Assembly (NCBI RefSeq): GCF_901000735.1
Contig: NC_081542.1
Location: forward strand, 41,874,375-41,938,374
DNA length: 64,000 bases
Reading direction: 5' to 3'
From: Corylus avellana
Lineage: Eukaryota; Streptophyta; Magnoliopsida; Fagales; Betulaceae
The translations under genes and the position numbers were made by a program. The first letter of the stretch is position 1; each line of letters opens with the position of its first letter. The notes under the pieces are model-generated. The model searched no databases, was not told where the DNA came from, and worked only from the letters and a program-made list of their open reading frames with translations. Shown here piece after piece: positions 23,663 through 37,718 of the stretch.

Positions 23663-25107
23663 TTATAAAAACATGTATTAATTTAACATACTAGATTAGA
23701 GAAATTTCCTCTCACCTATTTTTCTTATTTAAAAAAATAAAAAATAAAATACCGTAATTTTTGTTTTTTGTTTTGTTTTTTTTTAAAAAATAAAGAATTA
23801 AATTTAAACCTTAGGTTTTTATCTAATTCAAATTTAGTTCTTAGGTCTCTAATCTCAATAGTCCATAGGTTTTGCTCACATTTTAAATAGGTCTCTTTGT
23901 CACTTTTTCGTCAAAACTAATAGTGTTGTATGTCACATGTGTCTCAATTGACACATCAACATCTAATAGCAATGTTACATAATTAACCGTCAAGTTATAC
24001 CAAAAAAAAAAAAAAAACAAAGCAAACAAAAGACCAAACTCTATAAACAAAAACCATATTCTTCGCCATAGTAATCTTTTGAATTTTTAGTTTAACTTTG
24101 ACATTGACATTGATATTGGGTATTGACTTGATCCCTAGCGTATCAAATGAGACACGCTTGACATATGAAAAACATTAACTTTGATAGTAAAACGACAAAT
24201 AGAGAGATCAATTTAAAATTTGAACAAAACTCAACGACTTTATTATTGAAATTGAAAACTCAACGTTTAAATTCAAATTATATGAGATGATAAGGGCTAA
24301 ATATGAATATTTTCATATATTTTATTTTAAAAAACGTGGAAAATTCTCAAGAGTATTCCGTTTATAAATTGCTAACTATATCATAGGCTGAGTCTTCCAA
24401 GATTTGGACTCTTTCGAAAAAAGAAAAAAGAATTGTTGATGGCAAAAGCCAATTAAAATACCAAGGAATCGTCCCTCTCAACGTACATTCCGAAGGTCCC
24501 ACAGGAGCGGCGCCACCTGAAAGTTCCACAAGGAAAAGTCCAAGTGTCATACCATAAATTGTTAAGGCATTAGATTCTCCAATTGAATTTTCCATTGCAC
24601 CTTCTCGCACATTTCCCAGGTTTGACTCTCTTCTTATTAAGGTTCAGTGGCACCATTAATAATGCCTCGTGGATATTAAGTAATCCCCAAACCCTTTATT
24701 CCTTATCTGTCCTTAATCATTATGTCTATCTCCTATTCTTCTTACCAATAAATCATCATCCTTTGATCATACACATTTTCTTAATTAATGTCTTTTTCTT
24801 TTTAATTAAGCTGTATTTCTCTTATAATATTAATTAAATGATTTAATTAATCATTTCTTATCGACTTATTTTTTTAACATAATTGATGGTTTAATTAACA
24901 TGGTTTTAAAGTAGAGCTCTTGAGTTGAACATTGTTTTCCTAATTTTACTAACATTTCAATTAAATATTTCACGGGTTCAATTTCACTTATTGAACGAAA
25001 GCTTAAGCCCATGCATGCGTAAAGAAGTGAGCCAAATTATATAAATGATTCAATTTATATTTTTTTTATTAACTTAAAATTTTAAAATAGGAAAAAAAAA
25101 AAAAAAA

Positions 25108-25356
25108 ATCAGTTTGTGTGATTTACCTGATTTGTAATTAACTCCGTGTAATATCAAAATGAACTCAAAGGTCCATGAGATATGCCAAAAAAATAATTTA
25201 GTCCCTATAGTCAAATTTCGTTTACTGACTTAACAAATTTTGATAGCTCGAGATATTAGAGCCAATAAAATTATGATATTTGTCATATTTAAGTCAGTGT
25301 TACACTAACAGAATCTGATAAATTTGTAGACAGAATTTAACTATAGGGACTAATTT
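25108..25356. mobile_element. MITE-like foldback element, family A, copy 2 (right end decayed)
   Basis: The left arm closely matches copy 1 at 1289: GATTTACCTGATTTGTAATT, then ATCAAAATGAACTC and TTTAGTCCCTATAGTCAAAT. The inverted partner (GACAGAATTTAACTATAGGG) is recognisable, but the outer right terminus is missing or replaced. Confidence 0.6.
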
Positions 25357-26010
25357 AGACGGAATTAGATATGTTAGAGCCAATAAAATTGTGATACTTG
25401 TCCTAATTTTAGGTCACAAACCCATTTCATCATCATCATCATCATCTTTGTTATTTTTCCATTAGTTTGGATTGGACCCTTTAATTATATTTATATATAT
25501 AAAAAAATAAAAGGGGGGTGAGTTTAAGTTGGGTTGATTTGGCAGTACTAGCGGCCATGTTGACAGATAGTGGGGTGACGTGAAAGTAAATAGGTCCAAA
25601 ATTGCAAATTCGATATCATAAAAATTAGGCTACTTGGAGAATCATGAAGGACAGCATGTGTTTCTTCCACTTGACAAATTATTTTGGTGTTTTATAACAC
25701 ATCACCATGTTCATATAACATCACACATAAGTACAGGAGGTACATGATAGACAAGTCGCCATAATGGAATATATGGCTTTCCAAACAATCCATCCACATT
25801 GTCCATCATGCATCATCCATTTACATTTTGACTTGTAATTATTTTACGCTTATTTTAAGTATTTAAAGTAACCTCTAATCATTTTAGCACATACCTTTTT
25901 CATTGCTACAATGAAAAATTGAACCGAAATTTCCAACTTGCCCTACTCCCTTATAATTTTTTTTTTTTTTTTTTTCCAACCAAGTTAGATAGCAATGACA
26001 TGTTTAATTG

Positions 26011-26182
26011 GGGAGTGCTAGGGAGCTAAACAAATGAACCGAGAAAAATTTACAAACTGATGTGACAGACCGTGAGAGACAGACAAGGGAGAGAGAATTG
26101 TATTTTTTTAATTTAAAAAACCTTGCCACGTCAGTTTGAAAATTTTTCTAGATTCATTTGTTTGGCTTTCTAGTACTTCTCT
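26011..26182. mobile_element. Short foldback MITE, family F
   Basis: GGGAGTGCTAGGGAGCTAAA then CAAATGAACC on the left pairs with the complement of TTCATTTGTTTGGCTTTCTA then GTACTTCTC on the right. Inner arms CAAACTGATGTG and CACGTCAGTTTG also pair. A half copy with the same inner phrase (CAAACTGACGTGGCA) lies near 41988. Confidence 0.65.
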
Positions 26183-26483
26183 GTTAATTAAATGGGTCGA
26201 GTTATAATTAATTTATATATATATATATATATACCACGCCTCCACATGTGATATTTATGGCTAACAATTTTTAACACGACTCACGTATAACCCTTTTAAT
26301 TAAAAGGGTTGAATTAAAATTTACCTATATGTAGTATTATATTCATGATTCGACACAATTCAAACCCTACACATGACATTGAGGGCTGTTAATTTTTTAT
26401 ACGATCCATGAACTCAATATGAACTTATCGTGAAATTAACAGATAATGATTGAAAGGAAACGTATAAACATGAATTGTTATCC

Positions 26484-26514
<31 letters not shown>

Positions 26515-29509
26515 GATAGGCATTGAGAGGGCAATAATGGCAAGGGAAGAAAAAAAAAAAAAACAATACTAAATAAGAAGTGAGATCTTTGTCTGCACAT
26601 TGTAACGGGGTGCATTGTGGTCAGCCTTTGATGGATACAGTTGGCTTGGATTTGATGCTTTGGTCCCCCCTTCCCCATAGGCCCCAATATCTCTCTCTCT
26701 CTTCTCAAATTACACACACTTCCCTTTAACGTGCGTGTTGGGTTTCTTTCATGTTGGCCATATTGGAATCTCTTGTCCGGTGGTGGTGGGGTGGTGACTG
26801 GTGTGGGTGGGCGTAGGACCCACCTCCACCTCCACATCTACCTCCAAAATTGACTCACTCCATTGCCTCCATCCCCCTCTCGGTTTGCTGCATCAAGACA
26901 ACCATTATCACTCATGCACTCGATCTCCAAACACAATATTTATGCTTTCCATTTAAACCCTCGGCAACATTACCCAAATAACCAAAAAGTTATGCTGCTG
27001 TCCTGTTCTACATGTATCCATTCACCGCAGTTGACCAATTCTTGCATCAATTTTGAGGAGCAATTGTACCTATAATCATAACCAATTGTGGGTAATAAAG
27101 ATTTTAATCTCTCAGTCTCGGAAAAGGATCGAAATGGAAAGGAACTGGTTAGACAATATAAGAGGATAAAACTGTCTCTGGGATCCTCTCCTCCCACGTT
27201 TGTTAGATGACAACATTTTCACAATGTGATCAAATGTATATCATTAAAATGGATTTGATCCGTCTTTGCTAGGGATGATAAATCGTGTTTGCATGTTGGA
27301 TTCGAGCCATATCGAGATATGAGTATAAGATTATATGGGTCAATCATAACCTGACGTATTTAATTAAACGGATCTAACCCCTACATATACCCAAATTCGC
27401 TAATTTCGTATTGGATTTGTGTCGGGTATCGCATATCAAGACATGAGTATAAGACTTTATAGATAAACTCTAACTCAACCCATTTAATTAAACCACTCAA
27501 ACTCTTAAATCCTAATTCACTAATTTTATATTAACTTTGTATTAGATTCATAGAGTAAGTCAAAAATTGCCAACCCTACCCTTGATCCCTCACAAAACTC
27601 GATGCTATTAGGTGGACAAGCATATCTTGGGAGGAATATGATCCAAATGGCAATAAAGTATAGGCTTTAACCTGCAAGTAACATACAGTCCACACCAGCT
27701 ACAAAGAATAAGAAAATGTGCTGTTTGTAAAGGGGAAGATGGCAGTGATATTTTAGTTACCAAAGATCAAAGTTCAACAGGCAGAGGACTGCGGAAGAAT
27801 AATGATGGATGTAGGGAGGAGGAGAAGATCCCTTGGGGGACTACAAAATCCGTTTGTTCCCCAACCTATGCTTTGCTTTTCCCTTTCTTTTTTCCTCAGG
27901 AGCTGAGCTGCCCACCACATGGCTCTGCTCTGCACCTCATTGCTATCTCCATTCTCTCTCTCTCTCTTTTTTTCTGACACCATTAACGGTTTCTTTTTCT
28001 TCTTTTTATTTTAATTTTCCATTTTTAACAAGCAAAACCGAGATGAAGAAGAAGAAGAAGAACAAGAGGGCTAGCTTGCAAATAAAGCGTGGTCGTCCTA
28101 TGTTTGAGTCCGAGATTGATGTTGACTGCCACATGGTGCCGCCTTGTCCTTTTCGCTTGGAATTTTCACTATCCATATCACCAAAATGAAGTCACCCCTG
28201 ACGTTCCACTTTCTCTACACACCTCTACTCATCATTTACGTTTAAGTATCATATATACACCATCAATGGTCCACGATCAAATGGTATATGATATAAAGTT
28301 TTAACTGTTATCATCAGTTTGACTGAATTTTTGGTTTTGCTTCCACTACCAAAAAAAAAAATCACTAATTATTTTAGTAAAAAATAGACGTTGGAGACGG
28401 GTTTTGAAGAATCAGTTGATTGAACACCGTACTCCAAGCCAATAAAACATATACCGAGAAGAACTAATACAGGTGACCTCGTTAAAATCTCTTAAGGAAG
28501 GAATCTAGTAAACTGAATGAAATCGTTTTGTACCTCTCAATAGCTTTATAGGTCTTGTTGGGTATTCCCTTACTATTGGCCAGTAATCTGACTAGGTCTT
28601 TGGTCATTAACTCTAATGAATCACTGTCTTGCTTTTTGTTATAATACGATTATGATAAGACAATCTCGTCAACATAATTGTCACTTGCTATTGTTACAAA
28701 GAAGGAAGGACATGACAAATGTATTGAAGTGAGATGTTACATGATACGTTACCGAGAAAGTGAGAAGTACTTGAGGTAGGATTTGTCGGAGGGTGTTATG
28801 CTATGATTCAATGTTAAGGAAGTAAACCGATTGCGCTACTCATTGAGAACGGTTTTTTTTAAAAAAAATTTATTTTATGTGAGGCTTAATAAGAGCACAC
28901 AAAAACGAAGGGTATGGCTAGTTTGCAGTGTTGATGAGGAAATGAAGATTAGGCGTTAAAGGAGAAGGTATAAAATGATTAATATAGAGAAAAATGATGA
29001 ATGAATAAAAAAAGTGGAAGTGGGATTTGCTTGGTGAGTGAGTGCATCGGGTATTGTGCTCTTAGGGATTCCCTCTATCTATCTACATCTCCATCTGTAG
29101 AAAGGAATTTTACGTAGTGAGATGTGGAATATTTGTGTAGTCTCTCATGTATTCTTCTTTCTTCCTTGAGCCTCCCAAGATTCATCTGTAATTCTTACTT
29201 TACCTCCCTGTCTTCTTCTTGGATTTCGAATGTCCTCCGTATATATATATATATATATATATTATATTCTTTTCATTATTCTAACCCCTCATTATAATAA
29301 TGCTCTACCCAAATTCGATTTTGGACCAGACCCATCACGTGAAATTTGATTAAAATAAATCTTTCTTACATAATACTAATTAATTCTCTCTCTCTCTCTC
29401 CCCCCCCTCTCTCATATGCATAATATTTCAACCCAGAAGAAAGACTCACGTCGCCACCTGCTCTTTGTCTGTTTACTCTTTGTTTCAACGATTCCCTTGA
29501 GTGCAGAAA

Positions 29510-30719
29510 ATGTTGGGTAACTGTGAGAAGATGGTGCTCATCCCTCCAACTCCAAACGAATGGTCACAGCAGGTTCCTAATTTCTCTCTCTCTCTCTCTC
29601 AATTATTACAAAAAACATGACCACGCCGTTTTTGTTGCTTTGCTTTTGGAAGAGAATATGTATTCTGTGTTGTAGTTTTTACCCTAAAACGCCACCTCAA
29701 AACTATTTCTCTCTTTTTTTTCTTTTTCTTTTTTCTTCTTCTTTTCTTCCTCCTCCTCTGCTTTATTTTTGCAGAACCAGATAGATGATCCAAACGGCTT
29801 GATGGCTTCCACGGGTAGGGTAATGGAAAAGCCAGAACAACAACAGCAACAACAGCAACAAGCTCTGAGGTGTCCGCGCTGCGATTCATCAAACACAAAG
29901 TTCTGCTACTACAACAACTACAGTTTGTCTCAGCCGAGGCATTTCTGCAAGGCCTGCAAGCGTTACTGGACAAGAGGGGGAACTCTAAGAAACGTTCCTG
30001 TAGGTGGTGGGTGCAGGAAAAACAAGCGCGTGAAGAGGCCTGCAGCACCTTCCGCCATTGATGGAGCTTCATCTTCATCAGCTCCTCCAGACGCTCCATC
30101 TCAACCGCACATGGATATATCTGGTTCCACATCAAATCATATGAGTCCTCTGTTTTATGGAGGTTCTGATATCGTGAGATCACTTCCATTTCCCAGGTTC
30201 AATATTCCCAGAGTTTCCGGTGAAACTGTTTCTGGGTATGATCTCCAACCCCAGATGAATGCTCTTGGGCTTGGATTTTCGTCTGGAATTCTGTCTAATG
30301 ATGGTGGTGATCATGATTTCCGAAATGGGTTTAATCCTGCTAAGCAAATCCAAGATCTCTCCAGCTATAATTCCATCTTCGGCTCCTCTGCTAATTCTAC
30401 CACCACTTCTCCAACCATGGCTTCCCTCCTAAGCTCTAGCTTTCAGCAACAGAAATTCGTCAATGGAGGCATCAAAGACATTCGACCACCCAACCATTTT
30501 CAAGGCTTTGGACCCTTTGAAGGGTTGCAAATAATGGGTAACACTGAAGCGGGGATTTCCATGAAAGAAGTGAAAGTAGAAGACAGCCAAAACCGGTCGG
30601 ATTGGAATCAAATGGATCAAGTCGGGTTGTCGGATCCTACTCTCTATTGGAATGCAACAAGTATTGGTGCTTGGAATGATCCCGGAAACATCGGGTCTTC
30701 GGTCACTTCTTTGATCTAG
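29510..30719 (+). CDS. DOF zinc-finger transcription factor (335 aa)
   Basis: Plant-specific nuclear DNA-binding protein; DOF domains bind AAAG cores. Exon 1 is 29510-29572 ([20 protein letters not shown]..) and exon 2 is 29775-30719; the 202-bp intron is phase 0 with GT-AG ends. A short first exon ahead of the DOF domain is usual in this family. Eight Gln precede the domain. The zinc finger C-x2-C-x21-C-x2-C uses C54, C57, C79 and C82, followed by [20 protein letters not shown] and the basic segment KNKRVKRP. The rest is low-complexity Ser/Asn-rich and ends SSVTSLI. The 5' leader has a CT/C-rich stretch at about 29381-29413. The closest subfamily in my judgement is DOF1.4/DOF4.6-like, but I do not assign a symbol. 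Confidence 0.94.
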
Positions 30720-33700
30720 CAAAAAACAAACGTCATTTTCTATTGTCTCTCCCTCCTTTTCAGTCATTTCTGTTGTAGTGGGTTTCAAAATCAAAATTCG
30801 AAAAAAAAAAGAAGAAAAAAAAAGAAAAGAAAGAAAAGCAAGATTTCACAAATGAAGCAACGATGGGAGGAACGGGATCGGAGCGATCATGTCAGCTGCA
30901 AAGAATCAGCCGGTTAGTTTTATTATCAAGGTTGAGACTCACCAATTGCGCTGAGAGGAACCTCGGATCCTCTTCATCTCATCGCCTGGGTATTATCAGT
31001 GTGGAAGCTAAGGTTTAATTTTCCTTTGAGAATATTGAGGATCCTTTGGAGCAACCTAGTTAATGATCAGTAAGTAGGTTTTTATTTTGTATGTATATAT
31101 GCATGACCATGTCCTTTTTTTTTTTTTTGTCTCCTTAATTTCCAATGTATTGGTTACTGGGTGGGGATTGGGGGGTATATGCTGCAGTCCTCAATGAAGA
31201 TCAGCTGAGGAACTAATAATTTTTTATTTAATTTTTACTATTTTCTTTCTTTCTGGGGAAGGGTTGGGTATAATGGTATAGAAAGAGAGGGAGATTTGTT
31301 ATTCCAATGTGGATTTTTAGTTTATGTGGTTGGCATTGGTTACATGCTGTTTTAGTTTGGTGTCTTGATGATATGGATAAGGAACTGTGCTTTTGGAAAA
31401 CAGTGCTGATATTTTTCAAACCACATTGAATACCAAACATTCCGAGTACAAAATAAGTGATGTATAGATGATGTGGAAGCCTTTGCATGTCCAACTTGTG
31501 TGGATTTGAGTTGTTAGATATGATAAAGATAAAACTTAGCAATATAGATGTAAATGAAATTATTATATACTTGGATTTACTTTGCTGTCTGTAGTACTAC
31601 TGCAATTTATTCCCTAGTTTAGGTATATTCAGAAATTTGCAGTGTTAGGGGTTAGTTGAGGATGCAAGAGTGAAGAAGCTTGCTCCTTGCAACTTGCAAG
31701 AAATGGGACCTACTCCATTTCTTGGATCACTCATATAGAGTAATACTATTTAGCACTAAAAATCTCTCTCTCTCACACACACACATATATATATATATAT
31801 AGAGAGATATTTAGTTTTCATTTTTTGTCCATCTCTTGTTTGTCTCTCTATAATTGATGAACAAATCCATCATTAAATGTGAGATTGCATGGTGAATTCG
31901 CAAAAAAGATGAACAAGAGATTGATATATGATACTTTTTGGAGGAATGCTAAGAATTCTTTTGATATTCTTTTGACCTTAGGTAGATATTATTTTTTAAA
32001 AATTAGATGAGAGAAATTTACTTATGTGTTTTATTGCGATAGTACTTCACCCTTGCATAGTACGATTATATATATTGCAGCAACTGCTACGTTAACTTGT
32101 AGCAATTGATCATTTTCCAAGCCCCATAGTACCATTTCTAAAGCTTTGCCGACAGCATAATTGAAAACCAGGGTTGTTTGTGTGTACGTACATCTTGTGA
32201 GTAATATTCCCCTAGGGTTTTTTTGCCCTTGGCTTAATATATTGCTAGCTACCAGCCCGTGGGGAAATATGTAGTAACCTTATAACTTAGCTAGGAAATG
32301 GAGTGTTTTTTTTTTCAGACTTAGAAATATTGAACCATTTTTCCTGTTAATTTCATTATTATTTTCACCTCAGTGGAGAGAAAACAGGCAGAAGTTGACC
32401 TGCAGGAGAGGAACTATTGGTGGAAGTGATGGTGGGGTGTATATAGACTATATATAGTCGTAGAATAATGAGAATATATAATGGGGTAAAAAAGTAGTAG
32501 ATCTAGTAGTAGGATTGATGGTAGCATTAGTGTAGATCCTTAATGGGGTACCACTAATCATTGTGGAAAATAAGCAAATCACTGTGGCAGAGGTTGGTTG
32601 GGAAGGAAAGGGCTGCATAAATATGAGTGGAGGCAGCCCAGTAGTGGTGTTTTCAACGGGTGGGAGTGGGATACTAGACTGCATTTTTATAATTAATTGT
32701 ATCATAATTAGCATCTCACATTACTATTGTCTATTGTCTTTGTTATACTTCCATTTCAACTCTATCTCTATTATTGTGCAATTGATGCAACTTTCACAGT
32801 CAACTCTAGCTATATTATTGTGCATCTTCATGGACTTTTTATTGGGTATTTTTGGCCCCCTTTTTTTTTTTTTTTTTTTTGATATTTTAGGCTATTTATT
32901 AATATTTTTGTTTTGAAAATAAAACAAAAGGAAGAATGTCGGGTATGTGATAAAGTTAATGGCCCTTTAAAGATATAAGACATTTTTTTAAATTTAGTCT
33001 AGTAAATAAATTATTGTAGAAACTTCATTTACCTGCATGAACTTTCATCACATTTCAACAAATTCTAATAGAGGGGTGTCAAAATTTTCAAAATACTCAT
33101 TTTTATTTTAAAGAAAAAAATTGTAAGGATTTAAGCGTTGATCAGGATTTAACAAAATTTTCAAAAACACCCATGCCTAAATCTTTGGAAAAAAAATATA
33201 TATATATTTTTTTAAAATAACATAGCTATTTTGAAAATTTTAACATGATTTAACGGAAATTCATAATCAATGTAATTGAAAAAAAAAAAAAAATTGAAAG
33301 ATCGACATATACACTAAATTGAGAGCTTTTGAAGTTTAGAAAATAATTATAAAAATGGTGACAATTTAAGAGGTTAAGTGAAGTTTCTATTAAATTCTTA
33401 GAGCATATGATTTTTAGTTGCATTTTTTAAAACCCACGTGAAAATTATATATTCTTTTAAAAATATATATATGAGAGTTACAAATTTTAAGAATAAATAT
33501 GAGTTTAATAAAATAAATTGAAAATTTCCTCAAACTCGTTATCCAATTGATATTATTACGTACATCATCACAATTAGGGGCTTAGGGCTTCCCCCAAAAT
33601 ATCATAATTTCATCTGTTCTGTTAAGTTCCAACCCATTGAAGAAAAACCTAGGGTTGAGTGGGATTCACTATTGAAGAATATTAATTTATTTTTTTTGGG

Positions 33701-35855
33701 TCCATGTCCATGACAATACCCAAGGATTTTTGCTCTATAATGTCTTGGGATAATCTCATAGTAATTATCAGTTGTCACGAAAAGACAACTAATGGACCTA
33801 ATTAGTTGACTAGAAAACGACTCAATCTAACTAAAAAACATTATTGTGTTCCATACGCATAGGGGGATGAATGAATCAAGCTTATATATATATATATATG
33901 TATAGACTGTATAGTGATTGATCATTCCATATATTAATTAATTAATTAATGGTGCAATTAATTCCAAATAAAATTAAATTTTTTTAAAAAATAGTCCATT
34001 TGTCACCATGCTAAGACATGTGTGGTTGGGCCTAGTTGATAATTATGAAGAATTAATAAATAATATTTGTTACTATCACAATTAATTATCCGTACCCATT
34101 ACCACCAATTACGATTTGGGAGTCACTATCAAACATAAACATCATGATAGCCAAACCGAACACCATCATTTCCTCATTTCCCGTCACGCGTGCATGATTT
34201 CAACACACTAATTAAACCATATTCACCTTAAAATACTTATCCAATTTGGTGGCGGTCTTGTGATAAATATAAGGGACTTGAGTTTTTACTTCTCATAATG
34301 AAGAATCTAAGTTTTAATCGTGTGATAAATAAGGTTTTTTTGTCATGTTTTTTAAGTTGTTGAAGTGCTTAACCTGAACAGATTGAGCTTCATACTCTGT
34401 ATTCGTGAAAAAAATTATTTTTTCATTGTTATTTTTCTGTTTAATCTTGACGGTTTCTTTGGAAACTTGTGGCTCTCATCGGTTGCATTTGTTAGTGCTT
34501 TTCACTTTTCTGATCTCCTTTAAGTTCACTGAGATGCTAGTTGTTTATCTAGATTAAGTTTTTTCAGTTTAGCTTGTATTTGTTTTTTGTTTTTAGTTTT
34601 TATTGTAATTTCTTTTGATTGAATGGATGTACTTTAAAAAAAATAATAATAAAAAATCGTTGAAGTGCTAGTTTGGTCATTTTCAAGATAACGACGAATA
34701 AAATTATGCTACATATATCAAAAGCTATATTATTATGCCACATATACCTATAAATAATAATCAAAGGTGGAGGGGTGACTCCACCTCTTGTAGCCACCAC
34801 CAATATTACTATTGCATGTCACCTTCTATTGGGATGGGGAGGGGGTGGCTCCACCTTCCATCACCCCAATAAAGGGGATAGACATCCCGTAACAAAGAGA
34901 GGGCGGCTCGCCGCTCGCGTAACTTGCTCCCTTGGAGGTGGATGATGGAGCTCTCTTCTTCTTCTTCTTTTCTTGGCTTTTTTTTTTTTTTTTGGTATTT
35001 ATTTATTTAAAGGCATACATGTTATTGTGACATGTCTTTTTCATACAATTGACATAAATTTATTGCTCTTTAACATGGAGAAGATATATGCCAGCCGACA
35101 CTTCTACCTTCAAAAAAAAAAAAAATTGACAAAATAGCTTTATTTGTGACATGGTTAAATTTTTAAAATTTAAAATAAAAAAACACTAAGGTTTTTATCT
35201 GTTATAAGGTCAAAACTCAGAAAGGTGTTGGGGACAATTTTCCTTTTTGAAGCAAATGAAACGTCTCTTCCCATTCTCATGCCTATGAAATAGAACTAGC
35301 TACATGCTTTCTAACTTTTTCTTTTTTGCCTTCTTTATCTTTTTGTTCTTCTCTAGCAGCAATACTGGAATTTGACTTAAGAAACAAAAAGATGTATCTA
35401 CCCAATAGTTGGGAGATTCAATAGTCTCATTTCTTCACTCTAGAGTGAATTTATTTACCGAGATCATCCACTATTGTATACTTTTTGTGCATTAATTGAT
35501 CATAACCTATAATAGAGGGGACATTCAGTACTATTCAACGAAATATATACACTCATTTAAGCATTGGACGTGGTCTTCGTTGGTCTCTCAACGAGCCTCT
35601 CTGACTCTTCTTATCTTTCTTGCAACGCTCTTGAGCGGAATATTTTGTGTGTGGTCATGTATCAACAATAATAGAGTTATATATCTAAGCCTAGAGAGTT
35701 GCCGAGTTGACTTCAATGATCGCCACAAGGGCTGATTTTGCTTCAGACAACCGTGAGTGTAGCATATTCCGCGGCAGCGGGTCCAAGATAACTGGTGGAT
35801 CCCGTCAGAACCCATATAGGCTCCCTAGGGTGTTTTACTCAAGTTCAAAATCGAT

Positions 35856-36386
35856 TTGACTGGGCTATGGGCCAGTTTTAGTGACAAAAACAGTTTGAAG
35901 ATAGATCATTGGAATTTGGAACCATTTTCTTTACTCTTCACTGCAACAAAGCCTACTCTTCTTGAGTCACCAGTCCATCAAGCTAACAACCCTATGAAGG
36001 CCCAAAACAACCGCGCCTGTGAAGGGATCTTCAAAGACGTACAAAAAAACAGATCGGAATCACTTATAATTACTTGTCGCGATTGCAACGTAATAATTGG
36101 GAAAGTAATTAAGAGACGCTCTCGATTGAACTTATCTGACCGAACAAGTCTCCTACATATGAGCCCCATCGAGAGGAGATTGCAGCTAATCCCAGTCCAC
36201 AAGAAACAGCTTGACATTTTACGATGCATTTCAAAAATTGTCCCACTTCATCTAAATTATCATGTTTTTGTGAATGTGGTGACTAGGCTTAAGTCATCCA
36301 GACAGATGGTACATATAACAACTGCCATTTTCAGTGAAGTTCCAAGCTTCATGGAAGACCTCTGCCAAGAACTTGAAAATTATTGA
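35856..36386 (+). CDS. Unrecognised 176-codon open frame
   Basis: An ATG-to-TGA frame of 176 codons in a stretch with mixed base composition and few homopolymer runs, unlike the flanks. The protein starts MTGLWASFSDKNSLK and contains a basic middle (KVIKRRSRLN, SPIERRLQLIPVHKKQ) and a C-terminal HVFVNVVTRLKSSRQ. I recognise no domain, no signal peptide and no membrane segment. There is no visible promoter or intron signal tying it to a gene. It could be a chance frame, part of an old transposon, or organelle DNA inserted in the nucleus. It should not be treated as an established gene. Confidence 0.15.
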   Translation: MTGLWASFSDKNSLKIDHWNLEPFSLLFTATKPTLLESPVHQANNPMKAQNNRACEGIFKDVQKNRSESLIITCRDCNVIIGKVIKRRSRLNLSDRTSLLHMSPIERRLQLIPVHKKQLDILRCISKIVPLHLNYHVFVNVVTRLKSSRQMVHITTAIFSEVPSFMEDLCQELENY

Positions 36387-37718
36387 AAAAAGAAGAAGGA
36401 AATACTCACTTAATTACCCTTAAAAATAAAGATTACCCAATACGTATTTTTCTTTTATTTTAACATATATATTATTGAACAAAAACTTTCCCTTTTGACT
36501 TTTGAGGGAAAATCTGTCACATAGACACAAGGGTCAATGATTTAGTAATTGATAATCTGTTTCAACGAGAGCATTAGCCTCTCCTATTGAATGGGCTAGG
36601 TAGCCATGTTGACACATTAGCCAACATTAGAAAATCATCTTAAACAATTGATCAGGAGGTATTTGGTCCAACCCACATTCCACCACCACCGACATTCCCT
36701 CTTCAATTTCTTTCTCCAGTTGAAGTTTTTGGCCAGCAACCTCATTTCTTATTGTCATGTCAGCTTTCGGTATATATATATATATATACCCAGATGAATT
36801 TTGCCCTCTAGATTACCAGTTATTTTCGATAACTTTTGCAAGGAACGATTAATAGGTCAATTATGTTGATATTTTTCTCTAGGCTTTTGAAATTAATGCA
36901 ATAATCTGTTACGTACCATTGCATTCAACTTTCATGATGTAGCATGATGATAGGACAATAGGGTAATTGAAATTCTACTCCATTACGCTAATTTTGGCCA
37001 CATGACCCGGCCCTGAAAGTGAGAGTTCCATTAAAATAATAGTAGTTTTGAAGACAAAACACATGCTCGGGTAATCTTAGTCCCCATCTTCTTATAATAT
37101 CCACCACCCACATGTTCTAAACTAATCTTTTTGTTAATTATTGTCTTATATTACAAGCCTTACCAAAATCATTATTGATGAGCCAAGCCAAATAGAAGAC
37201 AACAAGCACCCCAATTCGAGAAACATAGGAGTACCAGACATGGAGCAGTTGGTGTGGAATTTAATAATTCAAATGGGTGATGACAGATCCTCGCAAACAA
37301 ACCTCCATACACGCAATTGTCTTTATCGATCTGGTCCTTCTGTTTCAGCGTTTTCGCCGCTTTATGTTGCCCCTATTGAGAGGGTTGAGTCCTACTGTTT
37401 CGGCGTTTTCGCCGCTTTTTGTTATGTATTATTTGCACTATAACTTTCAATTTTGGTCGATCTGTTGTTGTTGGGAAATCTACCTATTTTTTTGGTGTTT
37501 TGAGTCATGTGGCCCTTTTCTTATTTGTTTTTGTTTTTGTTTTTGTGTAAAAAAACAACACAAAAAAAAAAGGAGGGAGGCGAGCATGTGGGAAGGTCCT
37601 TTTTCTACTATCATTGCGTCAAACCTTTGCTTACAAGCTAACACCAAGCTATATAGGGGACGAATGTTTGAGCACCCCCACCACCACCCCACACAGACAC
37701 ACCCCCCCCCCTATCGGC

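Larger units (their letters stand above)
15061..29509. other. 14.4-kb gene-poor region between divergent SPL and DOF genes
   Basis: AT-rich DNA with many homopolymer runs. It contains the SPL upstream region (to about 15300), foldback elements (16396-16788, 25108-25356, 26011-26182), a SINE (23553-23662), dispersed-repeat phrases (ATTTAATTAAACRG-type, near 20.6 and 27.3 kb), AT and GA microsatellites, and LTR-like debris at 17340-17900. The debris has a TATAAATAGAG box near 17655 and a directly repeated phrase, GATGCTTAAGTC with a following TGGAGAGTGGG, at about 17454 and 17849. Short frames throughout (for example 21510-21734 and 27833-28189) show no recognisable domain. Confidence 0.5.

Noticed and set aside
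29599..30189. 196-codon minus-strand frame overlapping the DOF gene
   Set aside because: It is antisense to the DOF domain and the CT-rich leader; its composition follows from the plus-strand codons.
30429..30794. 121-codon minus-strand frame at the DOF 3' end
   Set aside because: Antisense shadow of the DOF coding region.
32448..32714. 88-codon minus-strand frame (..MQSSIPLPPVENTTTG..)
   Set aside because: No domain or splice context seen; a small GGGCTGC/GCAGCCC palindrome is the only structure and is too short to be meaningful.
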